This document shows, in pieces, positions 10,064-19,259 of a stretch of DNA of 27,500 bases. The first letter of the stretch is position 1; each line of letters opens with the position of its first letter. This DNA comes from Pigoraptor vietnamica (lineage: Eukaryota > Opisthokonta > Filasterea), in the NCBI GenBank assembly GCA_943704525.1, contig CALSCQ010002564.1, positions 1 through 27,500 on the forward strand, in the 5' to 3' direction. A model generated the notes under the pieces. It saw nothing but the letters and a program-made list of their open reading frames with translations. It did no database searches and was not told the origin of the DNA. The translations under genes and the position numbers were made by a program.

Positions 10064-11366
10064 ACCAACTCACACGCACGCACGCACAGGATTAGGTGTG
10101 CACAACTGCAATGCTCACGCGCACACACACACAAGAAGCAGCTGTTCAATTGCTTTTTATGATCCATACCGCCCAGTAGCGAACACGTTGTCTCCTGGTA
10201 CACTTTGCTTGAAGCTAACCTGCGTGCTGTTACACTCTCCCGACAGTCGAGCGGGCGGTGCACTTTCGTCACGCGGAGAAGGTGTATTACGAGAAGGCAC
10301 TCATCGATGCCGTGGGTGCTTCGGCACACGCACCACTCGCCGCTTCCCCCGTTGCGCTCGGCGATTCCGTGGAATCCGCGCCGTCGGAACTTGAAGCAGG
10401 GCCCGTCAACAAACACAGCGCCAAGGACGAAGGAGAGAAACGCGGAAAAGCGCACGCGGACGGTGTGCAAGAAAGCAGCGATGGGGTCGACGACGCCCCT
10501 GTTGGTCACGAGGCGCAGTCCCCTGCGGGTGCGGGTGCGGGCGCGGGTGCGGGAGAGTCCCTCTCGTCCGACTTGGACCAATATGCGCACGATGAGGCCC
10601 TTGCGCCGTTTGTGCGGCGGGCACGTGACCTCGACCGCCTTGCCGAGCTCTGTCTCTCCGAAGGTCGGCCCGAATTGGCGCTGGAGTACGTTGCGCAGGT
10701 ACGTGCATGTGTGTGTGTCTGTGTGTGTGTGTGTGTGCGTGTGCGTGTGTGTGTTGATGTAACTGTGCTTTGAGGAGGTTATTCTGTGGGGTTTTGTGCT
10801 TACACTGGAAGCGTCATTGTGGCACCGCAGTCGATTACTATTCGCCAAAAGTACTTGGGCGATGTGGGCGCAAGCGTTGAGGCGCGTGTGGGCCTGTTGG
10901 GCGTGGCGTACGCCGAGTCGGGTCGAAAACAGTACACCGGTGAGATACGCATGTCTGTCTGTGTCTGTGTGAGCGTGTCTGTGTGTGTTTCGTTCATCTG
11001 GCTTGGTTTATATGTCATGTATGAGCTCACACGCTCCCTCATCTCGCCTGCTTGCACACAGACGCTCTGCGTGCCTACATTGCCTCTCGTGAGGCCGAGG
11101 GCTCGGAGGCACCACACGGCGCTAATTCCCCTTCTGCAACCGCTCCGAGTGACCCTCATGGGGCTCAAGACGAGCCTCCACCCATCGGCGCACTGACGGA
11201 AGAGGACCGGCGCGCGCGCTTTTTCGTGTTTTTCTTTGCTTTTACTGTCATCGTGGCCGTCGGTTCCGCCGTTTTTCTACTGAGTCCCGTCTATCGGAGT
11301 GTTGTGCTGTCGCTCAAGTTTCGCGTGTACTACTGGACGCAGGTGTTTCAGCGCCTGTTCGGGTGA
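9090..11366 (+). CDS. TPR-repeat protein with a C-terminal membrane anchor, 6 exons, 461 aa
   Basis: Exons: 9090-9469, 9623-9629 (7 nt), 9853-9985, 10247-10698, 10831-10939 and 11062-11366; total 1,386 nt, in frame. An acidic N-terminus (1-115) is followed by about four TPR-like helical pairs: one at about 119-148 (ADAYQVSGNTPYALQCYVAA), one at about 157-195 (YYDAGDFERAVHF...YYEKAL), then LAELCLSEGRPELALEYVAQ and LLGVAYAESGRKQYTDAL. A Gly/Ala/Ser-rich insert lies in exon 4. A single hydrophobic helix at about 414-434 (FFVFFFAFTVIVAVGSAVFL) is followed by 27 residues, so the protein is probably tail-anchored with the TPRs in the cytosol, where they would bind partner proteins. The layout recalls animal consortin, a trans-Golgi sorting factor, but I cannot claim homology. 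The microexon is required to keep the first TPR in register. Confidence 0.88.
9485..9549. repeat. Tandem 29-base duplication (36-base period) in an intron
   Basis: CGTGTCAGTCGCGTGCTGGA then GAGAATCAA at 9485-9513 recurs at 9521-9549 with one substitution (GAGAGTCAA). It lies in the intron between exon 1 and the microexon of the TPR gene. Confidence 0.92.
10025..10089. repeat. CA/CG/GCAC microsatellite in a TPR-gene intron
   Basis: A CA run passes into CG repeats, CA again and then CACG units, within the intron 9986-10246. In the sense strand of this gene it is CA-type, unlike most other intronic tracts here, which are GT-type. Confidence 0.9.
10708..10754. repeat. GT microsatellite just after a splice donor
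   Basis: Begins 9 bases after the GTACGT donor at 10699 of the TPR gene and runs as GT with a few GC interruptions. It lies inside the intron 10699-10830. Confidence 0.9.
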
Positions 11367-11686
11367 CGGCCGTTGAGCGCTGAGTGTGTGTGTGTGTGTG
11401 TAGTGGTTGTCCTCGTGGGCACTATGACGCAGCCAAGGGGTCCTTCTGATCTGTTAAATGGCATACACACTCTGGACCATACAAACGCGACACGTTAAAC
11501 AGGGGCGCACCAGTTTGGAGTGGACGCACGCACCGAAGTCCCTAAGTCCCCGCTCGACAACGAAGGCGACTGTTTCTGCTTGGGTCTCTTCGCTCGACGC
11601 CTGGTCGACACTAGAGGAGTGTTACTCGCAGAGTCGGCGTTTTGAGTGTGTGTGCTTGTGTTTGTGTGTGTCAGCCAGCATCGTAA
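11367..11686 (+). other. Intergenic, TPR gene 3' flank
   Basis: No gene seen. The stretch holds a short GT run just after the stop codon (about 11383-11402) and another GT-rich patch near 11646-11672. No reading frame looks coding. Confidence 0.5.
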
Positions 11687-12199
11687 GACAAGTTTTTCGT
11701 CTTCTAAGACCTGAAACTCCGACGCCTTCCGCCTCTTCAAACGGCCGTTGAACCTCGTCAAGAATGCCCGCGTCGCACCAGGCGAGCGCGACGCAAGTGC
11801 CAGGCACCCTGTCGCCGTCAACGCTTTTGCGGCCATACCCAAACCCGCAGACGTGAGGGATGCGCCTGAGTTCGCCACGGTTCACTTTGCCACAACCTCG
11901 CCGGCCCACAGCCAATTTCTGCATGCGGCACCTTCGTCTCCTCAGATCCCTTCGCCCCCGTCGTAGACAAGTTTTTCCTCTTCCCTTCCCTGACTTGAAA
12001 CTCGACGCCTTCGGCCTCTTCGAACGGCCGCACGGCCGCGGTCACCTCGTCCACAAAGCAGAAAATGATCGCGACGCACGTGCCAGGCACACTGAGGCCG
12101 TTGTCAGTTTTGCGGCCGCACCCGAAATCGCAGACGTGAGGGATGCGCATGAACTCGGCGCCGTACTTATCCGCAACCTCGTCCACAGCCAATCTCTGC
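11687..12199. repeat. Direct duplication of about 235 bases
   Basis: Copy one is about 11687-11922 and copy two about 11966-12199. Both start GACAAGTTTTTC and end ACAGCCAAT.TCTGC. They share long blocks such as CGCAGACGTGAGGGATGCGC and GTGCCAGGCAC. Divergence is moderate with small indels, so the duplication is not recent. Confidence 0.88.
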
Positions 12200-12595
12200 G
12201 ACCGCAGCTCGGGCTCTGCGTGCTGCGCGCCGTGACGTATGATGCCGACGAGCTCGTCCACCCTTTCCATGCGCGCTAATCACGTAGTCGTCATTGTTCA
12301 AAGCTGCCATCTTAGCGCGAACATATTTCGAGTGGTGGGTCATTCTGTCGTCCGTAAGTCCGCCCCAAGAACACTCCAACAGTGCCCCATGTCGCTTGTC
12401 GATCAGGGGGACTTCAGTTCGCGTCTAGACGAATCGTCCAAACGGGGCCCACTGCCTGACTTGGTTGGTTAGCAACGACGCGAAACGCGACGCGAAGTGT
12501 AACGTGACAAAGCCGTCTGTGCCTTTCGTGATCTCGACACCGAATCGCGCTTCGCACACGGTGTGCTCAGCCGTGTAAAACGGTTTCGTCCGCTC
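11687..12595 (-). pseudogene. Decayed gene fragment, unrecognised, with an internal duplication
   Basis: Read on the minus strand, pieces of protein-like sequence follow one another but no single frame stays open. The first block, from about 12595, includes GVEITKGTDGFVTLHF and ends at a TAG at 12427-12425. The same frame continues with TEVPLIDKRHGALLECSWG and MAALNNDDYVISA. A frame change near 12270 leads into ERVDELVGIIRHGAQ, then RIPHVCDFGCGRK, SVPGTCVAI and AVRPFEEAEGV. The last block recurs downstream in another frame (RIPHVCGFGYGRK, VPGTCVALAW, RPFEEAEGV). The conserved peptides show this was coding; the stop and shifts suggest it no longer is. I do not recognise the family. Introns or sequencing errors could explain part of the disruption, so a living gene is not fully excluded. 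Confidence 0.6.
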
Positions 12596-12819
12596 TTAGA
12601 GCCCCTTGGTTTCGTCGGACCGTGAAAAGAGGGGGTGCACACAAAATGCCTACTACATCCGGGGTGCAAAAGACTATTTGTTGTGCGCAGACCAACAGCG
12701 GCTATTTTCCATAACACCGGGCATGAAACTACATCGTTTCGCTGCTAAGACACTTTTTAACGCGCATGCAACTCAAAGTGAAGAGAGACACAACTGCGAG
12801 CCGCAACACTGACGAGGGA

Positions 12820-13173
12820 ATGTCACCGCGGGGACTGGCTCTGATCGCTCTCTTGGTCGCGTCCGTCGTGCTGTGCGCATGCATCACCCAGTGTGAAGCG
12901 CGTAGCAGGGGAAGCCGTTCACCACAACACGACCGCAACCCAAGCGCACGTGACGCGCATTACCGCGCCGAGATTGACCGCACGTACCAGGAGATTGGGA
13001 GGCGCGAACGGGAACTGCGTGAAGACAGACACAATCTGCGTGAGACGCGGCCGACGGGCAAGTTTTCATACGAGGGCCACGTGCAGGCGCGCGATGACAC
13101 AAAGCGGCACCTCGAGAAAGTGCAGCAGGAGCACGCGGAGTGCCGAAAGAGTGGACAGTGCCGCGGTCCGTGA
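12820..13173 (+). CDS. Small secreted helical protein, 117 aa
   Basis: Intronless. I prefer the ATG at 12820 because it places a good signal peptide at the N-terminus (SPRGLALIALLVASVVLCAC, cleavage likely near residue 27, after CEA). An in-frame ATG at 12766 would put 18 polar residues before it. The mature part of about 90 residues is very charged and predicted helical, possibly coiled-coil (YRAEIDRTYQEIGRRERELR; KRHLEKVQQEHAECR), with only two cysteines near the end (C108 and C114), which could pair. No family recognised; probably an extracellular or lumenal protein. Confidence 0.65.
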   Translation: MSPRGLALIALLVASVVLCACITQCEARSRGSRSPQHDRNPSARDAHYRAEIDRTYQEIGRRERELREDRHNLRETRPTGKFSYEGHVQARDDTKRHLEKVQQEHAECRKSGQCRGP

Positions 13174-13802
13174 CAGATGTGCAGCGACTCGACTTTTTCT
13201 GCGTTCTCGCGACACCCACACCCACACACACACACGATACTCTGGCAATCGCTTTTTGGCACACCGTAAAACACGCCACAGTGGGACTATCTGCAAACGA
13301 AGAAGCGCGCACTTCGTTGTCCGTGCGCCGCCCGTTGTCGTCCAATGTTTTGTCCTTCTAATGAAGTGGGGTAACAGTTGAGCCGAACGAACTGAACGGC
13401 TTCCAGCATTTATCGGTTGTTTGTGCGCCCCGGCGATCCAGTCGCTCGAGGGAAAAAAAAACACAACAAGAAATGCAACCTATGCGGAAGAGACGCGTGA
13501 CGAAGTGCCATGTGTAAAGCATCGACGTAGAGCACCCAAGCGTAAAGGAACAGCGCGGTCGCAGGCGCGTGCAAGGCTGCGACGTAGGGGCGGCCCGACA
13601 CAACGCGCGGCTCCTTTTCACTCTTGGATGGGCTCTGTGGCGCTCGCGCCGTTCGCAGCTCGCTTTCCCTGCCGCTTTATCACGGCTTCGGTGCTTTCGA
13701 GGACGCCTGCAACAGAAATTGAACAGAGAAAAAAGTGTGTGTGAGAGTGCAATTCGATTCACCGGAGCTCAGGAACAAGCCAGGCAAACAAATGCCTTGC
13801 TG
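13174..13802. other. Intergenic between convergent genes
   Basis: Lies between the 3' ends of the small secreted protein gene and the PDXDC1-like gene. It holds a short (CA)n near 13214-13236 and an A9 run near 13453. Frames on both strands are short and unlike proteins. I see nothing else. Confidence 0.55.
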
Positions 13803-16800
13803 CTATGAGACAGGCAGGGTGTGCAGAAACCCACCCGACGTGAGGGAGAAGCTCCTCCCACTGAGCTCGGTCGTTTTCGGCGGCGGCGACCACCAGCTCA
13901 GCACAGACCCAACGACAGGAAGCTGGCGAATAAAGCCCTGGGGGTGCGTGCATGAGTGTTCAGTTACACAGAACGTGAGCGATGGGAGCGGCAGGGGGGG
14001 GGGAGGGGGAGGGGGCATGAATTTGAACAGTAAACGGCTCAATCAAACGCACTGTGAGGGCAATAGACGCAAGTATAAGCACGCACGCACGCACGCACAC
14101 ACACAACAACAACACACAAAACCCACCTCCTCCTGCAGCTTGTGCTCCGTCTCGCGCCGAATGTCGTCCTCCGCCTTCTGTATCACTTGCTGTATGATCA
14201 CAGACACATCGTCAATAAAGTGCGTCGACCGCTCCAGCGCCGTCGCCGTCTCCGCCACCAGCGCCACAAGCTCCCCCGCGTGCTCTTCACGCAGCGACGA
14301 GTCCACAACGCCCACCACGACGCACACGTGACCGTCGGCGTCCTTCCCTCTCGAATAAACAGGCGAGAGCTCGGCAAGGCGGTCCGCAAGCGCCGCATTC
14401 ATCTGTTCGAGACTCACGAGCACGTCCCCCGTCATCATGGCCTCCGAGAGAAACGGAGGGACGTAACGCACGGCCCCAAGCCCGACGCGCGCAGCAAGAG
14501 ACGACGGGCTCGCGGACGTGCACACCGTGTGCGCCAACCACGACGGTCGGGTCACAGACTGCGCCGCCACCAGGGCGGCCGCGGACATGGACGGGGAAGA
14601 CAGCGTCGAGGCGGGGTGCATGAGCGCGGGCGCAATGGTGGGACCATCGCTGTCAAATGGAAACGGGCGCACGTGCTCGTCCTCGCCGACAGAGCTCGCG
14701 CGCTCCCGCCCTGCGAGGCCGTGGAGCGGGTTGATTGCCGCCAGGTGGAGGGAGTCGGACGCGACGACAGCATCGGCGAAAGAGGGGCGGCACCGAATGG
14801 CGGCCGCAATGGCACCGGCGCGCTCGTCCGCTGCGTCTAGACACTTCTCGAGGTTCAGCCACGCCTCCGGCGACGTTCCGAGAGCGCTGCCGCGGACAAA
14901 TGGATCGAATTTCAGGCAGGGCTTCCCGTCCGCCCCAAAGGGTTCGATTCCCACGACGTGCGATGCGCCGGACAGCGCCGCGACGACGCTCGCGTTGGCC
15001 GACGCTGCAAAGACTTCGCCGGGCGAGGGACCGTCGGTCGACAGCGAGACGCCCTCGTCCTGCCCCAGCCCGTCGGGTCCGCTGTAACCAAACAGCACCA
15101 TGTGCGGCGCATTCGGCGCGTCTATCCGCCGCAGCGACGACATGGTCGACAGCCTGTCTGCAAACTTTCGAGAGAGGGAGAGCGACGATCGCACGCGGTC
15201 GCACACGCCGTCACGCCCGAGTCTTCGAAGGCACTCGGCAAGTGCCACCACAGCGCCAAAGTGGCCCGCAGGGTCCACGCGCGCAGACAGTCGTAGCAAC
15301 CTTCGCACAGATGGTGGCGCCGGCTCGCGCAGGAGCGTCACATACGGCGTGCCCGGAAGGCTGACCCAAGCCGCGGGGTCAAGCGCGATTGCATCCGCCG
15401 AAGCCGCCACTGCCTCGAGCACGGGCGTCGTCTGCCCCACCGCAAACGCGGCGAGGGCATTGCCAAGAGCATGAAGCCACATTCCGTGCCTGTCGCACAG
15501 CGTCTTGAGCCGCGTCGCAGTCGCAACATCGGCGGGCGCGCAGTGGTCGAGCGAGAGGGCGACGAAAAGGGGCGTGCAGCCGTTTGCACCGTCTTCAAGA
15601 ACCGTCGCCTCCAGGCCGGCGAGATCGAGCGACTGGTTTCGACGCGGTGGCACTGCGGAATAAAGGGGTTGACGCGCACATGAGACACGATTGAAACACT
15701 TGCTCAGAGAGACAATATCTCCACAGCACGGCACAATAAAGGCGACAATAGATGCGAAAAGCGGGCACAATGGAAAGTAAAAATACGGCCGCCGAGCACA
15801 ACGAAGACTCGGGCGAAGCACTGAAGAGGCCCTAAGCAGACAATTGGCGCACGTACCGAATCGCAGCGATCCCGCGGGAAGTGCAAGGGCAAGCCTCACG
15901 TCCTCCCATCGCTCCACTTCGCGCTTCGTTGGCTCCGAACTGCGATCGCAGGACGATAAGAGAGGGTCGGCATAGCCAACACAATAGAATCGTGCACATT
16001 CATCTTCAGCACACGCACACGCGGCAAAGGGCCCGCACATTCATGGGCCATGCAATTATGACGCACTCACCACACATAGATGACCGGCGGCCGCGTGTAC
16101 AGCGCCCTGCACCCGTCAGACTCAAATCCGTGATACTTGCGCTGCATCGCCAGCTGCGCGCACGCCTCGATCCCTCGCAACCAATCCGTGTGAAACTGGT
16201 GCGTGTGCGGCGCCGAACCCGACGAGTCCGGCGTCTGCGAGCGACGCGTTGCCTCAACTGGCGCTTGCGGCTGTGCACTCGCACCCTTCGAAGAGTGACC
16301 GCCCGCGCCAAAGTGAAACGCACGACGGAGCGCAGTCGCCGCAGAGTACTCGGCAACACTACAAACGGCATTGCGAATGCCCTCGGGAAGCACGTGCGAA
16401 ACGGCAAGCATTGTCGACGCCACGGTTATGGATAGCACGTCGGCGTCCGCTGGGGGAATGTCGGGGCTGCGACACGCACGCATGTCGAGTCACACACAGC
16501 TTACGCATGTAGCTTCGGTGAAAGCGCAGAACACACGCGCAAACGCGCTCAGTGTAACGTCAAACTTATGTTGCGCCGGGTGGGATAAGCACTGCAAACA
16601 CACCTGCCCCTCCGATTGCGCTCCATGTCGACGAGCACTGCGTCCACAATGGCCCATGCTTCCGCGTCCGAGAGGGACAGGTGGTGCGGCATCGTCGGGA
16701 GGCGAGTGAGTAGAACAGCGGCGGCCTCGTCCTGGCGCACAAAAAAAGGTTCAAACCGATGCACAATCGAGAGCAAGGGATGCACAGCGATAAGCGCAAC

Positions 16801-16878
16801 AACGCGACTTACCCTGGATTGACGGAGGTGGCCCACAGCTTGCACGATGCCCGGCCGAAAGGGGCGCGCGTCGCCCAT
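13803..16878 (-). CDS. PDXDC1: PDXDC1-like protein (group II PLP-decarboxylase fold, probably inactive), 6 exons, 777 aa
   Basis: Exons on minus: 16878-16813, 16731-16604, 16466-16071, 15939-15857, 15652-14127 and 13937-13803; total 2,334 nt, in frame. Length is close to that of animal PDXDC1 (about 790). Matching blocks in order: RKYHGFESDGCRALYTRPPV before the cofactor domain; TRLKTLCDRHGMWLHALGNA; ALDPAAWVSLPGTPYVTLL; a C-terminal helical region (IIQQVIQKAEDDIRRETEHK); and EEGFIRQLPVVGSVLSWWSP, created by joining the last two exons. In active decarboxylases such as AADC the equivalents are HVDAA and PHKW. Here the PLP-binding Lys is Ala319 and the pyridine-contact Asp is Leu287. Animal PDXDC1 also lacks the lysine, and its biochemical role is poorly defined. 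The homology is well supported; decarboxylation is not expected. Confidence 0.92.
13994..14120. repeat. G-rich tract and GCAC/CA microsatellite in the last PDXDC1-like intron
   Basis: G-runs with two A interruptions at 13994-14015, and GCAC/CA/CAA repeats at about 14080-14120, both inside the intron 13938-14126. In gene sense they read as a C-rich tract and as GTGC/GT repeats starting shortly after the donor. Confidence 0.9.
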
Positions 16879-17972
16879 TTTTTTCAAGCGAGTCCGACCT
16901 TAGATTAGGATGTGATTGGTCGCATGTGTGTGGGACGGCTTGAGCCCAACAAAAAAAAAAAAAAAAAAATTCACACGTCAGCAACTCAAACACTGGCGAC
17001 GATGCAGAGGACAGCAGCCTGGCGAGTGCTTTCGTGCACACGCAATGTGCTGTGCCAATACATCGTGTGGGCGACGTGGCACTCCCTTCTCATTGCGCGA
17101 GTGGAACACATCACGTGACAAAACGCACGTGACCGCCCCAGATCAAGGGGTACCTTTACCCCGGATGGGAAGTAACCTGTGTGTTTCTTTCTCCCTTCCT
17201 GTCGGCATGCACCGAGCGCAACATGGGCACTCAAGGCCTCACTCTGAGTACGCAAGCCACTTTGGAGGACGGTTTCTTGCAATGCGACATGTTACGTGCG
17301 TGTATTGCAACTTCTACGAGTACGGTGCGGGATTTCAAAGTGTATGTCCCCTTTCGATGCCCAACTATGGGGTCCGTTATTCAACAAGGACTGTGTGCGT
17401 CGGAGTTGTGCCAACGTTGTGCGCGAATGGGCCGCCGTCCGTCGGCCGTTGGTATATTTCATCGTCTGCTGCTGTGGCCGGAATAAGTGGGTGTTCATTC
17501 ATTCATCAAACTGCTTTCCTCGTGTGTCACATCGGAGGACGGGACATATGTGGGGTAAACGCATCATCAGTGTTATGCGTTGACATGTCCAAGCATGCGT
17601 GGACTCGAGTCACTGATGCGTGCCCAGGGGTCATGTGTCTTTTTATGTGTGCTAGTCTTTCTACCTCATGTAAGGCCGTATTGCGTATGCGAACTTACTC
17701 CTTCGAGCGCAATTTAAGTGTGCTGATTCGTCTTTATCACCATAATGTTTTCAACGCCATCGAGTCAGATCGTAACTGACACCGCAGCGCTTTCGATTCT
17801 GAGTTCAAGTACTGAGAGTTGCATGTTGCGGTTCAGCAGGGAGTACCGAGTTGCCTATTGTTACACACGCACGGTAGGTCTAATGTCGCAAGGTGACTGT
17901 GTTCGTCACGGGCTGCATGAAAGTGCGGTTTATGGTGGCCATTTCTTTTAGTTGCCTCTACAACGTCAGTAG
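16879..17972. other. Intergenic, about 1.1 kb, lower GC
   Basis: Between the PDXDC1-like start codon and the 3' end of the zinc-finger/repeat gene. It holds an A19 run at 16951-16969. From about 17200 it is noticeably richer in A/T than the exons around it. A plus-strand frame stays open from 16916 to 17779, but its composition (a poly-Lys start from the A-run, many Cys/His/Met) and lack of any motif do not look coding. No RNA gene recognised. Confidence 0.5.
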
Positions 17973-18794
17973 TTATGCCGTGACCGCGGACTCCTTGACC
18001 TCACTCTGCCGCTCCATCTCCGCGAACTCCTCCAAAACCTCATCGACCGAGTATATGTTGATTCTCTCGGAGGGATTCGCGTCGTCGAGGACCCGCGCGT
18101 GCGTCTCGAGCGTCTTGGAGGGGTATGCATTCATGGTGTCGAGGACGCCCTGCGCGAAGCCGTCGCTGATGTCCGTCTCGGAGGGAGTCGCATTCATGGC
18201 GTCGAGGACCTGCGCGTGAGTCTCGAGCGTCTCGGAGGGGTACGCATTCATGGTGACGCCCTGCGCGAAGCCGTCGCTGATGTCCGTTTCGGAGGGAGTC
18301 GCATTCATGGCGTCGAGGACTTCCTGCGCGAAGCCGTCGCTGATGTCCTCCTCTGCTACGGTCGCGGTCGGCTGAAGTTCGGCAAGGGCCGTCGGGCGGT
18401 AGGTGATCGTGTACGTCTGTCCAGGGCACGTCTGCTGGTGCCGGTTGCGTCCCGACTGTTGCACAATCTCCTGGTGGCACTCGTCGCACTTGGTGATGTA
18501 CGGCGTGTGGCTGGTCCTGAAGGGGTGGAACGTTCTCGCCGCATCGAATGACTCGCACTGGACTCCGCATTCCACGCAGACGTACGTGGACCCAGGGACG
18601 CCGCGTAGAGCCTCGCCGGTTGTCGCGTCGATGATCTTGGCGCCACTGAAGGCGAAGGCCTTGAGGCTGATGTAGAAGATGATTCTGAAGAAAACGACGG
18701 GGCCCGTGGTGTGCTGCCCTGTGCTCGGCCGGCTTGGCTGCCGACGGACGTGGGACGACCTGGGCCTTGATTGCTGAGCTTGAGCGCGAGTCAT
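17973..18794 (-). CDS. Zinc-finger protein with 38-residue acidic repeats, intronless, 273 aa
   Basis: The start is the ATG at 18794, 70 bases downstream of a TATA box. Residues 1-30 are basic and Gln/Ser-rich. A hydrophobic/aromatic stretch at 31-50 (VVFFRIIFYISLKAFAF) contains R and K, so a membrane helix is doubtful. Residues 73-123 form a Cys/His module: C73-x2-C76, C80, then C103-x2-C106-x12-H119-x3-C123, a C2HC-like spacing that should bind zinc. From 150 to 243 an acidic repeat occurs: DISDGFAQGVLDTMNAYPS followed by TLETHA.VLDAMNATPSET, about two and a half copies, one lacking Leu-Asp. The tail is acidic and helical (VDEVLEEFAEMERQSE). I do not recognise the family. The zinc module plus acidic repeats would suit a DNA- or protein-binding regulator, but that is speculation. 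Confidence 0.72.
   Translation of the reverse strand: MTRAQAQQSRPRSSHVRRQPSRPSTGQHTTGPVVFFRIIFYISLKAFAFSGAKIIDATTGEALRGVPGSTYVCVECGVQCESFDAARTFHPFRTSHTPYITKCDECHQEIVQQSGRNRHQQTCPGQTYTITYRPTALAELQPTATVAEEDISDGFAQEVLDAMNATPSETDISDGFAQGVTMNAYPSETLETHAQVLDAMNATPSETDISDGFAQGVLDTMNAYPSKTLETHARVLDDANPSERINIYSVDEVLEEFAEMERQSEVKESAVTA
18068..18347. repeat. In-frame tandem repeat, about 114-base unit
   Basis: DNA blocks such as CTGCGCGAAGCCGTCGCTGA, TCGGAGGGAGTCGCATTCAT and GTCTCGAGCGTC recur in fixed order, encoding the 38-residue repeat. One copy lacks six bases (Leu-Asp), and the last is truncated. DNA identity between copies is very high, which suggests recent duplication or gene conversion. Confidence 0.93.
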
Positions 18795-19259
18795 TTTGCT
18801 GGGAGGCGGCTTTTTTGCTTGAGGAAGAGAGAGCGGTGATGCTGATGCTGATTTGAGCAAGGGCTTTTTATACTGTACGGTTGAGACGAGTGTCGTCTGT
18901 CAAGTTTCTCGCTAGTCCCGTTAACAGGTGTCTTGCAGCCAATCCCGTGCGCTCTTTCCGTTACAATGTTTCGTTTTCCATATAAAACCTTTCATGCTCT
19001 CTCTTAACCTCAAAAGAAAACGAAGGCACATTGCGAGTTCTGGAAAGTCAAGAACTATGATGACGTCACCGAGCCACCTCGCACAGTTTTTAGCGACTGC
19101 CGCACACGTGCTTGCTTTCACAGTAATTTAGCAGCCCTCGTAACAGCCGAGGGACGTAGGTGGCGCAGACCGGCACATTGCCCTTTCATTGCGCCACGAG
19201 TCGCTCGACACGACAATAATAACGCGAGCCAGAGTGAAATTCTCGACAATCACAACACG
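18795..19259. other. Intergenic, promoter side of the zinc-finger/repeat gene
   Basis: It contains the TATA box of the minus-strand gene and a second TATAAAA on the plus strand at 18981-18987, with only a 45-codon frame after it that I do not consider a gene. It is moderately A/T-rich. It ends at the stop codon of the ankyrin gene. Confidence 0.5.
18864..18872 (-). promoter_or_regulatory. TATA box of the zinc-finger/repeat gene
   Basis: TATAAAAAG on the minus strand, 70-78 bases before the ATG at 18794. With transcription starting about 30 bases downstream this would leave a 5' UTR of about 40 bases. It is the only convincing TATA element next to a gene in the window. Confidence 0.65.

Noticed and set aside
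15653-15856. Reading the PDXDC1-like exon straight through 15653-15856
   Set aside because: The frame is open, but the peptide is Cys/Phe-rich and unlike the family. Splicing gives SLRFVPPRRN, which fits the PDXDC1 block order.
16916-17779. Plus-strand open frame of 287 codons in the intergenic stretch
   Set aside because: It starts through the A19 run, has an unusual composition and no recognisable motif, and other frames in the same place look no worse. No support for a gene.
18992-19131. Short plus-strand frame after a TATAAAA at 18981
   Set aside because: The TATA element lies only about 10 bases before the ATG, the frame is 45 codons and there are no features.
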